From assembly GCF_000166275.1 (NCBI RefSeq), contig NZ_CM001023.1:2235001-2299000 (forward strand): 64,000 bases of DNA. Direction: 5' to 3'. Below the pieces are notes generated by a model that had not been told where the DNA came from, searched no databases, and saw only the letters and a list, made by a program, of their open reading frames with translations. Positions 8,708-17,413 of this stretch are shown piece by piece. Source of the stretch: Algoriphagus machipongonensis (lineage in GTDB: Bacteria > Bacteroidota > Bacteroidia > Cytophagales > Cyclobacteriaceae). Both the position numbers and the translations under genes were made by a program. Position 1 is the first letter of the stretch, and every line of letters begins with the position of its first letter.

Positions 8708-9909
8708 TTCGATTTAATATTCGTAAATTCACTACTTTCTACTTTTGCAGTATACTTAGTTTAAATCTAATTTTTGATTTTTTATATTATATTGAGTCAT
8801 TATCTAGTGTATCTGGAATATTAAGGTTAGTAGTTAACGCTTCATTTGTATTTCTATTTTTTTTCTTTTATTTCAATCATCTATTTGGTGAATTCAAATT
8901 ACTTGCTTTTTTATTAATATATTGGTTGGTATTGTGTCTTTTTGCTTCTGATATAATTTTTAGTCTCTCTGAGTTTTTTAAAATTTTTCTATATATGATG
9001 TTTTTACCTATATCTTTTTTTTTAATAAAAGATTTTAAAGATTTTCAATTGTTTATTAAATCATGTTTTTTAGTTTTAGTATTACATGTTATTTTAATTT
9101 CTATAGCTAATTTATATAATTTAGGAGAAGATACAATTAAAGGAAATGATTTAGGGTTTATTAATTTGGCTCTTGCAGACTCCAGACTTTTTATTATGGC
9201 ATATTTAGTAGGACTAATGCCATTTTTTATTCGATTTAAAGTATTAAAGAGTAACATCTTTTGGTTTGCTATCGGTTTACTAAATGCTTTATCACTTATT
9301 TTGAGTATTAAAAGGACTACAATAGTTATTTCTTCTTTTTTGTTTCTTTTTGGGCAATTATTTAGCAAAAATAAAAAGAATCTTGTTTATCTCATTATTG
9401 TTCTTTCTTTTGTTTCGATTCCACTTTACCCATATATTGAACCAATTTTTATGGAAAGATTAGAGTCTAGAAAATATTTTGTCTCTGGCGAATACGATAT
9501 TGAAGAGGAGGGGCGTGTATTAGAATTAGGATTAGTTGTGGATACTTTTCTTGAAAATGATAGTTATTTAAATTATTTATTTGGAATTGAGCCTTTCAAT
9601 TCTATAAATAATTATGGATTTTTAAAGGATCGACCTATTCATAATGATTTTGTTTATGTACTTTTTAGTAGTGGTATTGTGGGGTTATTCTTATATGTTT
9701 ACATGTTAGTGGATATTTATAAAAAATTTCTTAAAAAGTTCAATAAGTATAATTCTTTAGCCTTAGTTGATTACAAACGTGTATTTCAGTCCATATTTTT
9801 AATGGTAATATTGGTTTCCTTTATAGGAAATATGTGGGCTATTACGTATAAGATATTTGTCTTTAGTGTTTTTGGTGCTTTTATAGGTTGTAATAGAAAA
9901 TTAGTTTAA
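8698..9909 (+). CDS. O-antigen polymerase/ligase-like membrane protein (Wzy-like)
   Basis: This 403-residue protein is highly hydrophobic with about ten or more predicted membrane helices. A large hydrophilic loop around residues 255-310 contains ESRKYFVSGEYDIEEEGR and a DRPIHNDFVYVLFSSG segment, typical of Wzy/WaaL-type proteins. Sequence conservation in this family is low, so the call rests on topology, the late H-N-D-F motif and the position between flippase and glycosyltransferase genes. The gene is among the most AT-rich in the window. Confidence 0.8.
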   Translation: MGIVRFNIRKFTTFYFCSILSLNLIFDFLYYIESLSSVSGILRLVVNASFVFLFFFFYFNHLFGEFKLLAFLLIYWLVLCLFASDIIFSLSEFFKIFLYMMFLPISFFLIKDFKDFQLFIKSCFLVLVLHVILISIANLYNLGEDTIKGNDLGFINLALADSRLFIMAYLVGLMPFFIRFKVLKSNIFWFAIGLLNALSLILSIKRTTIVISSFLFLFGQLFSKNKKNLVYLIIVLSFVSIPLYPYIEPIFMERLESRKYFVSGEYDIEEEGRVLELGLVVDTFLENDSYLNYLFGIEPFNSINNYGFLKDRPIHNDFVYVLFSSGIVGLFLYVYMLVDIYKKFLKKFNKYNSLALVDYKRVFQSIFLMVILVSFIGNMWAITYKIFVFSVFGAFIGCNRKLV

Positions 9910-9914
9910 GTGAA

Positions 9915-10976
9915 ATGAATACATCCATATTAATTTTGTCTCCTTTTTTATCGATTTCAGGAGGTGTTTCCTCTTATGTACTCAGTTTAAGGGGCTTTTG
10001 GGGAATTAATGAAAAATATTTCTTTCGTGGAGGTCATGGTTCCAATACTTTAGCTAAGTCTTATTATTTTGCTAAACATTTTTTTAATTTTTTATTTAAG
10101 GGTTTACTTGGCAATCCTGATGCTCCTGTATTTATTAATACATCATTAAACAAAAATGCGTATTCTAGAGACTTGATGTATATTAAAGCTTGTCGTTTGT
10201 TTAAACGAGATTTTTATATATTTATTCATGGTTGGGATACATCTTATTTCACTACCATAAAGAACCACAGTTCAAGTGATAGTTTTAAATTTGCAAAAAA
10301 AATTTTTGTTCTGTCAGAAGACTTTAAAAACGATTTAGTTTCTATTGGAATTGATGAAGGTAAAATTGAAGTTGAAGTAACTGTAGTTAACTCAGAGTTT
10401 ATTGATTTTTTTAATATTAATAAATCACTTTTCAAAGGTGATTCTATTAAGTTGTTATACTTAGCTAGGCTAGAAAAAGATAAAGGGATCTTTCGGCTTC
10501 TTGATGCTTTTAAAATCCTAAGCGATAATATTCCCAATTTGCAACTTAGAATTGCTGGTTCTGGATCAGCTGAAACCGAGGTTACTGATTGGATATCTTC
10601 AAATAGTAAGCTTGATATTTCCTATATTGGGAGAATTGATGGTACTTTAAAGTATGAGTATTTCGCATGGGCAGACTATTACGTTTTGCCAACTTCTCAT
10701 GGAGAAGGCTTACCTATTAGTGTCTTAGAAGCTATTACTGCGGGATGTGTCGTGATAGTACCCCCTGTAGGAGGTTTAAAGTATTTTTTTAAGGATCAGG
10801 AAATGGGGTTTCTATTAAATGATCTTTCTCCTTCAAGTTTAGCTAATGTCATAATTGATTCTTTAAAAAATGTGGAATTATTGAATTCAATTAGTAATCA
10901 GAATTTTAAACGTGGAAAGTCTCTATATTCTCCTACTGTGGTAGTAGATCGGCTTAAAAAACATATATATGGATAA
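9915..10976 (+). CDS. Glycosyltransferase family 4 (GT-B)
   Basis: The enzyme is a retaining nucleotide-sugar glycosyltransferase assembling the repeat unit on the cytoplasmic face. The N-terminal half has a short FLSISGGVSSYV acceptor-side glycine loop. The C-terminal Glycos_transf_1 domain starts at LLYLARLEKDKG (about residue 180) and contains the donor-binding EGLPISVLE (EX7E) motif near 270. The 353 residues are typical. It starts 5 bases after the polymerase and overlaps the next gene by 8 bases. Donor and linkage cannot be assigned. It is the only clear classical glycosyltransferase in this cluster. Confidence 0.92.
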   Translation: MNTSILILSPFLSISGGVSSYVLSLRGFWGINEKYFFRGGHGSNTLAKSYYFAKHFFNFLFKGLLGNPDAPVFINTSLNKNAYSRDLMYIKACRLFKRDFYIFIHGWDTSYFTTIKNHSSSDSFKFAKKIFVLSEDFKNDLVSIGIDEGKIEVEVTVVNSEFIDFFNINKSLFKGDSIKLLYLARLEKDKGIFRLLDAFKILSDNIPNLQLRIAGSGSAETEVTDWISSNSKLDISYIGRIDGTLKYEYFAWADYYVLPTSHGEGLPISVLEAITAGCVVIVPPVGGLKYFFKDQEMGFLLNDLSPSSLANVIIDSLKNVELLNSISNQNFKRGKSLYSPTVVVDRLKKHIYG

Positions 10977-12087
10977 AATTATAGATAGAATTGTAACTAA
11001 TCTTAGTGTTAAAGATTTTAGAGGTATAGATCCTTACGATTTTGCTAGCTCAAAGGTTAACTTGCCCTCTCAATTGATATCCAAACTCTCATTTTTGAAT
11101 AAAATTTCCCCCATTAATTTTCGTAAGGCACTTGGTATTGTAGATTCTTACAATTCTAAATCTAATGCCCTTTTTTTGCAGGCCTTATGTATTTACGATC
11201 CAATTAAATTTTCAACTGAAATTGATTATTTAATAAACTGGCTTATAGAAAATCGTAGTATTGAATTTGAAGAGTATTCTGTAGGTTTTGCTTTTGAAAT
11301 GGCTCTTTCCCGATACCAGTCTGGTCCTGGTAAGACCTCTCTTATTATCTCACTGTTCACTATGTTTGCTTTTTTTGAAGCGTACAAAAATTCAGGAAAT
11401 AAGAAATTACTGGATTGTATAATATCATTTGAGGAATTGCTCAGTTCTAAATGGCTTAAATTTGAGGATGATTATACTTTATGGTTTTCCTATCTTCCAA
11501 ATCAGAAGGATGAGGTTTATAATGCAACTGCCAAAGTGGGTAGATTTTATGCTTTATATTATAAGATCTTTCCTAGTGAAGATCTTAAAAATAAATTGTT
11601 AAAAATTTTGAATTATTTGGTTTCAGTACAAAATCCTGATGGTTCTTGGGGTTACTCTGTAAAAAATCCATATGTTGATAATTTTCATACAGTCTTTATG
11701 TTGGAATCCATCTATCATATGCATGAAGTAGTAAATACCGATAAGTCAAATTTAATGTTTGAATCAGCATTGGCAGATTATATTACAAATTGTTTTATTG
11801 GCCCAAGACCACTTCATTTTCACACAATGCATTACCCAAAGGATATTAGGAGTAAGCTTATAGATACTGAAATAAGAGATATTGCCAATGCCATAATTCT
11901 ATTTTCAAAAATAGGGCAAATTGATAGAGCTGAAACAATTCTTAATTGGGCTGTATCAAATTATTATGATTCTAAAGATGGCTATTTTTATTTTTTCCAG
12001 AATCGTATATATAAGTCAAAAATTAACTATGTACGTTGGCAAGGTTGGATGTCTTTAGCAATTGCTGAATTCTCGAAACATAAATAA
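10969..12087 (+). CDS. Unrecognised protein, probable alpha/alpha-toroid fold
   Basis: I do not recognise a named family with certainty. The 372 residues are mostly helical, with repeated helix-pair spacing. VQNPDGSWGY, DNFHTVFMLESIY and YFYFFQNRIYKSK...YVRWQGWM near the C-terminus resemble toroid proteins such as prenyl cyclases, hexuronate epimerases, unsaturated-uronyl hydrolases and N-acylglucosamine epimerases. There is no signal peptide or membrane helix. It overlaps the GT4 gene by 8 bases, so it belongs to the cluster. With two uronate dehydrogenases nearby, an epimerase or trimming enzyme is conceivable, but this is inference. A non-enzymatic scaffold cannot be excluded. Confidence 0.55.
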   Translation: MDKIIDRIVTNLSVKDFRGIDPYDFASSKVNLPSQLISKLSFLNKISPINFRKALGIVDSYNSKSNALFLQALCIYDPIKFSTEIDYLINWLIENRSIEFEEYSVGFAFEMALSRYQSGPGKTSLIISLFTMFAFFEAYKNSGNKKLLDCIISFEELLSSKWLKFEDDYTLWFSYLPNQKDEVYNATAKVGRFYALYYKIFPSEDLKNKLLKILNYLVSVQNPDGSWGYSVKNPYVDNFHTVFMLESIYHMHEVVNTDKSNLMFESALADYITNCFIGPRPLHFHTMHYPKDIRSKLIDTEIRDIANAIILFSKIGQIDRAETILNWAVSNYYDSKDGYFYFFQNRIYKSKINYVRWQGWMSLAIAEFSKHK

Positions 12088-12294
12088 TAATCTTTGGAAT
12101 TTAATATGACTAAATAGACACAGGTTGATAATTATAATGTTGTGAGATTACATAGTGCCAATAGAGATCAAAATTTAATTATATTAAGTCTAGCATGACT
12201 CATTAGTCACACATTTATTCGATTTTTATTTAATCTTGATTCATTAGTCTGCTTCAACTTTTTAGGTGACTTATAAAAATCTAATTAAATTCAA

Positions 12295-12804
12295 ATGAAA
12301 AAGATATCTTTGCTTCTTTATTACTTGTTTGCCTCTAACTTTCCGAGTTATTGGTGGCCAGGTGGTCCTTTATTTAATACAATAAGAATTGCCCTATTAA
12401 GAAATGTGATAGGAATTGGTATTGGAAACAAAATCCAAAAAGGAATATATGTTGGTTCTGGGAATGGGGTTAAGATTGGGAATAATTGTCAAATTAATGA
12501 AAGGGTTCGTTTGGATAATGTAGAAATTGGCAATAATGTTATGATCGCAAGAGAATGTATTGTTTTAGGTAAAACTCATCTAAATAGTGATGTTGATGTA
12601 CCTATGGCTGACCAAGGTAGGTCTGAAGCATTCACTTCCTATATAGAGGATGATGTTTGGTTGGGACTTCGTGTAATAGTTATGCCTGGCGTAAGGATAG
12701 GTAAAGGTAGTATTGTAGGGGCCGGAGCGGTTGTGACCAAAGATATTCCTGCATTTACGATCTGGGGTGGAGTTCCTGCTAAATTTATTAAATCTAGAAT
12801 CTAA
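12295..12804 (+). CDS. Hexapeptide-repeat acyltransferase (WbbJ-like)
   Basis: The protein is a left-handed beta-helix acyltransferase of the maltose O-acetyltransferase/WbbJ type, likely O-acetylating a sugar of the polysaccharide. Repeated [LIV]-G-x4 hexapeptides are visible ([42 protein letters not shown]), ending with the usual [12 protein letters not shown] tail. It has 169 residues. A 207-base AT-rich gap precedes it, with no clear promoter or gene. It is followed 4 bases later by a second, different hexapeptide acyltransferase. Confidence 0.88.
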   Translation: MKKISLLLYYLFASNFPSYWWPGGPLFNTIRIALLRNVIGIGIGNKIQKGIYVGSGNGVKIGNNCQINERVRLDNVEIGNNVMIARECIVLGKTHLNSDVDVPMADQGRSEAFTSYIEDDVWLGLRVIVMPGVRIGKGSIVGAGAVVTKDIPAFTIWGGVPAKFIKSRI

Positions 12805-12808
12805 TTCA

Positions 12809-13387
12809 ATGATAGATAAATTGTTAAAACCTGGCAGCAAAAGTAGAGAGATTATCAATTATTTTAGATTTCTATACTTGGCTTTTGCAAATCATATTGT
12901 CAGTAGAATTCCTAGTTATATTATACGTGAATTTTTTTATCGATATATGTATGGTATGAAGATAGGAAAGAATTCACATATACAAATGGGAGTAAGGGTG
13001 TATGCACCTTCTAAAATTAAAATTGGCACTAATTGTTCAATAGGTCATGGGAGCTTGCTTGACGGCCGTAGGGGTATTGAAATAGGGAACTATGTTGATT
13101 TGGCAGGATATGTTAGAATTTTTACTCTAGGACACGATCTTGATGATAAAGAGTATAAGTCTACAGGTGCCAAAGTTAAAATCGGAGATTATGCAAGTTT
13201 GTTTACCGGTGTATATGTATTGCCGGGTAGAACTATTGCAGAAGGAACAGCAGTTGCATTGTCGTCTGTAGTGACTAAAGATACTTTACCTTGGTCCATA
13301 TATGCTGGGAATCCAGCTAAATTGATTCGGGCAAGAAAAATTGATAATCTTACTTATGAACGAAATTATAAACGCTATTTCCATTAA
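12809..13387 (+). CDS. Second hexapeptide-repeat acyltransferase
   Basis: This is another left-handed beta-helix acetyltransferase, not a close copy of its neighbour. It has IGKNSHIQMGVRV, IGTNCSIGHGSLLDG and IGNYVDLAG repeats, a catalytic-type LGHD near residue 110, and a YAGNPAKLIRAR tail. ATG 12809 gives 192 residues. An upstream start at 12767 would lie inside the previous gene and adds a non-family leader. Two adjacent acyltransferases suggest two O-acetylation sites. Confidence 0.86.
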   Translation: MIDKLLKPGSKSREIINYFRFLYLAFANHIVSRIPSYIIREFFYRYMYGMKIGKNSHIQMGVRVYAPSKIKIGTNCSIGHGSLLDGRRGIEIGNYVDLAGYVRIFTLGHDLDDKEYKSTGAKVKIGDYASLFTGVYVLPGRTIAEGTAVALSSVVTKDTLPWSIYAGNPAKLIRARKIDNLTYERNYKRYFH

Positions 13388-13397
13388 GAATTTTTAA

Positions 13398-14429
13398 ATG
13401 ATCAATAATTCAATTATGCTGGATATTAAACATCCTGCCCAGCTTAACTTATTTAGAGGGTTAGCTTTTAGATTAAAAGATGAAGGATGGGAAGTTATAG
13501 TTTGTTATTTAGATAGGGGAAAGCTTCCAGCAATAATAAAAAGAGAGTATAAAGGAATAAAGCTAATTCCAGTAGGCAGCAGCCGAGGCACTAAATGGTC
13601 TATTCTTTGGAATGGCAACATAAAGCGAACTGCAGAATTTTTAAAACTAATAATGAAATACCGCTTTTCTATATGCATAGCTGCAAGTAGTGCTCCTTTG
13701 GCACTCGCGTGTAGGCTTTCTAGTACCCCGATAATCCAATTTTATGATGACCCTGAGCGAAAAAGAATAAATCAAATTAATGCATTTTTATCGAATAGGA
13801 TTTTTTTTCCTCCTCTTGTTTCGGAAAGCAAGAAAATAGGAGTTTTCAATTGTTTGAAGGAGTGGAGTTATCTAAGTCCGGTTTATTTCAACCCTTCAAT
13901 TGAAGCATTAAATGAATATAATGTAAATGCGTATGATTACATTTTTGTGAGAGAGGTAAGCAACAAATCTTTCAACTATATGGATCAGGAGGATGCAATA
14001 GTGTGTAGTTTTTCAAGTGAAATTAATAATAAAATCCCAGTCTTGTTGTCCTTAGAAGATAAGTCAATCAGAGATGAATTTCCAGATCATTGGATAATTC
14101 TAGAGGAGCCTATAAAAGATATTCACTCTTTGATTTATTACAGTAGATTAATGGTTTCTTCTGGTGATAGTATGGCTAGGGAAGGTGCTATGCTTGGTGT
14201 TCCAAGTATTTATTGCGGAATCAGAGAAATGAAAGCTAACCAACTTCTTAAACAAAGGGGTATGCTATATCATTTAGCAGGCCACAATGCTATAAACAAG
14301 ATAAATGAACTGGTTGAAAAAGAGTTTAATTCTTTAGAGCAAAGAAATATTAGAAATCTGTTATTGGAGCAATGGGATGACATGCAGGGATTTATGTACA
14401 AAAATATAAACGATTATAATAAAAAGTAA
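13398..14429 (+). CDS. DUF354-family protein, glycosyltransferase-like (GT-B)
   Basis: The N-terminus MLDIKHPAQLNLFRGLAFRL identifies DUF354, a GT-B-like family found in archaeal and bacterial surface-glycan clusters and related to the UDP-GlcNAc 2-epimerase/MurG fold. Late in the protein, VSSGDSMAREGAMLGVPSI matches the nucleotide-sugar binding loop. The 343 residues are normal. ATG 13398 or 13416 could be the start. It probably adds a sugar to the repeat unit, which would explain why few classical glycosyltransferases are present; no activity can be assigned from the sequence. Confidence 0.8.
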   Translation: MINNSIMLDIKHPAQLNLFRGLAFRLKDEGWEVIVCYLDRGKLPAIIKREYKGIKLIPVGSSRGTKWSILWNGNIKRTAEFLKLIMKYRFSICIAASSAPLALACRLSSTPIIQFYDDPERKRINQINAFLSNRIFFPPLVSESKKIGVFNCLKEWSYLSPVYFNPSIEALNEYNVNAYDYIFVREVSNKSFNYMDQEDAIVCSFSSEINNKIPVLLSLEDKSIRDEFPDHWIILEEPIKDIHSLIYYSRLMVSSGDSMAREGAMLGVPSIYCGIREMKANQLLKQRGMLYHLAGHNAINKINELVEKEFNSLEQRNIRNLLLEQWDDMQGFMYKNINDYNKK

Positions 14430-14432
14430 ACT

Positions 14433-15740
14433 ATGAATATTTCAATTTTTGGATTAGGATACGTTGGCTGTGTTAGCTTGGGGTGTTTGGCTAAAAATGG
14501 TCACAAAGTTGTTGGTGTAGACATTAATGATACCAAAGTTGGCATGATTAATTGTGGTATTGCAACAATTGTTGAAAAGGATATTGACCTTATTATTAAG
14601 GAAGAATTTGAAAATAATAGTATCAGTGCAACTACCAGTGCAAATAAGGCCGTATTAGAAACAGAGTTAAGTATAATTTGTGTAGGTACTCCATCCTCAC
14701 CACAGGGCCACCTTAACTTGTCATATATTTACAAAACAGCTGAGCAGATAGGTGAGGCCTTGAAAAATAAAATTGATTTCCACACTGTTGTAATAAGAAG
14801 TACTGTTTTACCTGGGACAAATAAAAAAATTGGAGAAATTATAGCTCAATTTTCAGGTAAGAAAAGAGGTGAAGGATTTTCCGTTGTCTCTAATCCTGAA
14901 TTTCTAAGAGAAGGTACTGCAGTCAAAGATTATTATAACCCAGCAATCACTGTAATAGGAGGTGATCATGAAGTCGCACTTTCAAAAGTTTCATCACTTT
15001 ACGATGAGTTGGAAGCTCCAATTGAAATCACTGATATTGAAGTTGCGGAAATGATAAAATATGTAAACAACAGTTTTCATGCACTAAAAATCACTTTTGC
15101 AAATGAAGTCGGTAATATAGCAAAATCTATGGGAATAGATTCCCATAAGGTAATGGAGCTCTTCTGTAAGGATACACATCTAAATATTTCTCCGGCTTAT
15201 TTCAAACCTGGCTTTGCCTATGGTGGATCTTGCCTACCAAAAGACCTAAAAGGTCTAGTTACATTAGGGCATGATCAATATGTTGCTACACCGGTTTTAA
15301 GTGGCGTGCATGAATCTAATGAACACCAAAAACGTTTAGCATTTGAACTAATTGCTAGAACAGGAAAAAAGAAGATTTGTTTTATAGGCTTGTCATTCAA
15401 AGAGGGGACGGATGATTTAAGGTATAGTCCTTCAGTAGATTTGGCTGAAAAATTAATAGGTAAAGGTTATCAATTGACGATTCATGATGAAAATGTACAC
15501 CTATCCAAATTGATAGGTGAAAACAGATCTTTTATTGATGAACATATGCCACATTTATCTGAATTGATTGAAGAAGATCCAAAGAAGGCAATCGAGGATT
15601 CAGAAATAGTTTTGATTAATCATAGAAATTTTGATGCAACTAGATATTTGGATATCCTAAAAGAGAAACCTTGCCTAATTGATCTTGTAAGAATTCCCGA
15701 GCTTGAAGAGTTACCTAACTATGAAGGTCTATGTTGGTAA
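14433..15740 (+). CDS. algD: GDP-mannose 6-dehydrogenase (AlgD-like)
   Basis: The enzyme oxidises GDP-mannose to GDP-mannuronic acid with NAD+, through the thiohemiacetal of a catalytic cysteine. The Rossmann motif FGLGYVG is at residues 6-12. The catalytic GGSCLPKD places Cys267, matching Cys268 of Pseudomonas AlgD. The 435-residue length and the C-terminal GLCW ending also parallel AlgD (436 residues, GICW). It begins 3 bases after the DUF354 gene. A different nucleotide donor (for example UDP-ManNAc) is less likely because the AlgD-specific N-terminal and C-terminal features are present. Confidence 0.87.
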   Translation: MNISIFGLGYVGCVSLGCLAKNGHKVVGVDINDTKVGMINCGIATIVEKDIDLIIKEEFENNSISATTSANKAVLETELSIICVGTPSSPQGHLNLSYIYKTAEQIGEALKNKIDFHTVVIRSTVLPGTNKKIGEIIAQFSGKKRGEGFSVVSNPEFLREGTAVKDYYNPAITVIGGDHEVALSKVSSLYDELEAPIEITDIEVAEMIKYVNNSFHALKITFANEVGNIAKSMGIDSHKVMELFCKDTHLNISPAYFKPGFAYGGSCLPKDLKGLVTLGHDQYVATPVLSGVHESNEHQKRLAFELIARTGKKKICFIGLSFKEGTDDLRYSPSVDLAEKLIGKGYQLTIHDENVHLSKLIGENRSFIDEHMPHLSELIEEDPKKAIEDSEIVLINHRNFDATRYLDILKEKPCLIDLVRIPELEELPNYEGLCW

Positions 15741-15785
15741 ATATAAATTTCCCGAAATTTTAATTGTTTTATATTTTTTTTAGAA

Positions 15786-17189
15786 ATGGAAAAAAAGAAA
15801 ATCACAAAAATCTGTTGTATAGGAGCTGGATATGTCGGTGGTCCAACTATGGCCGTTATTGCGCAAAAATGTCCTCATATTCAAGTCACTGTGGTGGATA
15901 TCAATCAGGCCAGAATAGATGCCTGGAATGATGAGAATCTAGAAAATCTTCCAGTATATGAGCCTGATCTTGATCAGGTAGTAGCCGAGGCCAGAGGGCG
16001 AAACTTATTTTTTTCAACTGAAGTGGATACTGTCATCAAAGAAGCAGAAATGGTGTTTATCTCAGTAAATACCCCTACAAAAACCTATGGAGAAGGAAAA
16101 GGGCAGGCTGCAGATCTGAAATGGATCGAATTATGTGCCCGACAGATCGCTGCGGCTTCAGACTCCGATAAAATAGTAGTAGAAAAATCTACTTTACCAG
16201 TTCGTACTGCAGAAGCAGTTAAAGACATCCTTAGAAATACAGGGGGAGGAGTAAAGTTTCAGATTCTTTCCAATCCAGAGTTTTTGGCTGAAGGCACTGC
16301 AGTAGAAGATTTACAACAGGCAGATCGGGTCTTGATCGGTGGGGAAAACTCTCCTGAAGGAAAGGAAGCTATTCAAGCTTTAGTAGATATCTATGCTCAC
16401 TGGATTCCCAGAGAGAAAATCCTAACAACGAATGTTTGGTCTTCTGAACTTTCAAAGTTGACAGCTAATGCAGTACTAGCACAACGTGTTTCCTCTATCA
16501 ATTCGCTTTCGGAATTATGCGAAGCCACCGAAGCGGATATTGATGAAGTATCTAGAGCAATTGGGGCTGATAGCAGAATTGGAAAGAAATTCCTAAAGGC
16601 TTCTGTAGGTTTTGGTGGATCTTGTTTTCAAAAGGATATTTTGAATCTGGTTTACATCAGCAGATCTTATGGATTGACTGAGGTAGCCGATTATTGGGAA
16701 CAGGTAATTAAAATGAATGATCACCAAAAAGGAAGGTTTGCCAAGAAGATTATCAAATCATTATATAATACTGTCAGTGGTAAAAAGATCGCCTTTCTGG
16801 GCTGGGCTTTTAAGAAAGACACCAATGATACCAGAGAGTCTGCTGCTATTTATGTGGCCGATCATTTACTTAATGAGAAAGCAATTATTTCTGTATATGA
16901 CCCTAAGGTAAAGGAGAAACAGATTCAGTTTGACTTAAACTGTCTTCAGACTCGTTCTGAGGAAGAAAATAGATCATTGGTGAATGTGGAAGTAGATCCT
17001 TATGAAGTTTGTAAAGATTCGCATGCAGTCGCAATTTTGACAGAATGGGATGAGTTTAAAACCTATGATTGGCAAAAAATCTATGATTCCATGCTCAAGC
17101 CTGCTCAAGTTTTTGATGGTAGAAATATTTTAGATCATGAAGCTCTAAGAAAAATAGGATTTAGGGTTTATGCAATTGGGAAATCGTGA
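15786..17189 (+). CDS. ugd: UDP-glucose 6-dehydrogenase, eukaryote-like form
   Basis: The enzyme oxidises UDP-glucose to UDP-glucuronic acid. It resembles the animal/plant UGDH branch rather than short bacterial Ugd: [13 protein letters not shown] at residues 9-21, [12 protein letters not shown] near 91-102, [13 protein letters not shown] near 131, and the catalytic [10 protein letters not shown] with Cys280. The 467 residues also fit that branch. Base composition is less AT-rich than the upstream glycan genes, so this gene may belong to the stable genome backbone rather than the variable cluster. It is the last gene before a strong terminator. Confidence 0.95.
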   Translation: MEKKKITKICCIGAGYVGGPTMAVIAQKCPHIQVTVVDINQARIDAWNDENLENLPVYEPDLDQVVAEARGRNLFFSTEVDTVIKEAEMVFISVNTPTKTYGEGKGQAADLKWIELCARQIAAASDSDKIVVEKSTLPVRTAEAVKDILRNTGGGVKFQILSNPEFLAEGTAVEDLQQADRVLIGGENSPEGKEAIQALVDIYAHWIPREKILTTNVWSSELSKLTANAVLAQRVSSINSLSELCEATEADIDEVSRAIGADSRIGKKFLKASVGFGGSCFQKDILNLVYISRSYGLTEVADYWEQVIKMNDHQKGRFAKKIIKSLYNTVSGKKIAFLGWAFKKDTNDTRESAAIYVADHLLNEKAIISVYDPKVKEKQIQFDLNCLQTRSEEENRSLVNVEVDPYEVCKDSHAVAILTEWDEFKTYDWQKIYDSMLKPAQVFDGRNILDHEALRKIGFRVYAIGKS

Positions 17190-17317
17190 ATAATTTTCAG
17201 AGATCGGTAAACAGTTGGTAATAGGGAGCAGTAAGTTTCCTAAGCTTTACGATTAGCTGTATCTTTGAAAAAATCTTTCAAATAAGATATAACTTTCTAG
17301 GGGCAAGATTACTATAT

Positions 17318-17354
17318 ACTCGATAATCCAGGACCAAGCTAATTATTATCGAGT
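17318..17354. repeat. Perfect 10-base inverted repeat downstream of ugd
   Basis: ACTCGATAAT (17318-17327) and ATTATCGAGT (17345-17354) are exact reverse complements around a 17-base loop. There is no T-run after it, so it is not a standard terminator. It lies between the ugd stop and the strong hairpin at 17378. It could stabilise the 3' end of the transcript or be a protein site. Confidence 0.6.
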
Positions 17355-17377
17355 CTGGGCCATTTTGAAGAAAGTAA

Positions 17378-17407
17378 AGCCCTCCAAAATATTGGAGGGC
17401 TTTTTTT
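17378..17407 (+). terminator. Rho-independent terminator ending the + strand polysaccharide block
   Basis: AGCCCTCCAA (17378-17387) pairs perfectly with TTGGAGGGCT (17392-17401) across a 4-base loop, followed by a run of T. It lies just before the 3' end of the convergent Wzi-like gene, so it closes the 1-17189 transcription block. Confidence 0.9.
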
Positions 17408-17413
17408 CAGTTT

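Noticed and set aside
12580..12858. 92-codon - strand frame over the first acyltransferase
   Set aside because: It is antisense to a clear hexapeptide-repeat gene, and its own sequence shows no motif.
12295..13387. PglD candidate among the hexapeptide acyltransferases
   Set aside because: Both proteins lack the N-terminal nucleotide-sugar-binding Rossmann part of PglD and sit in another cluster; they fit WbbJ-type sugar O-acetyltransferases better.
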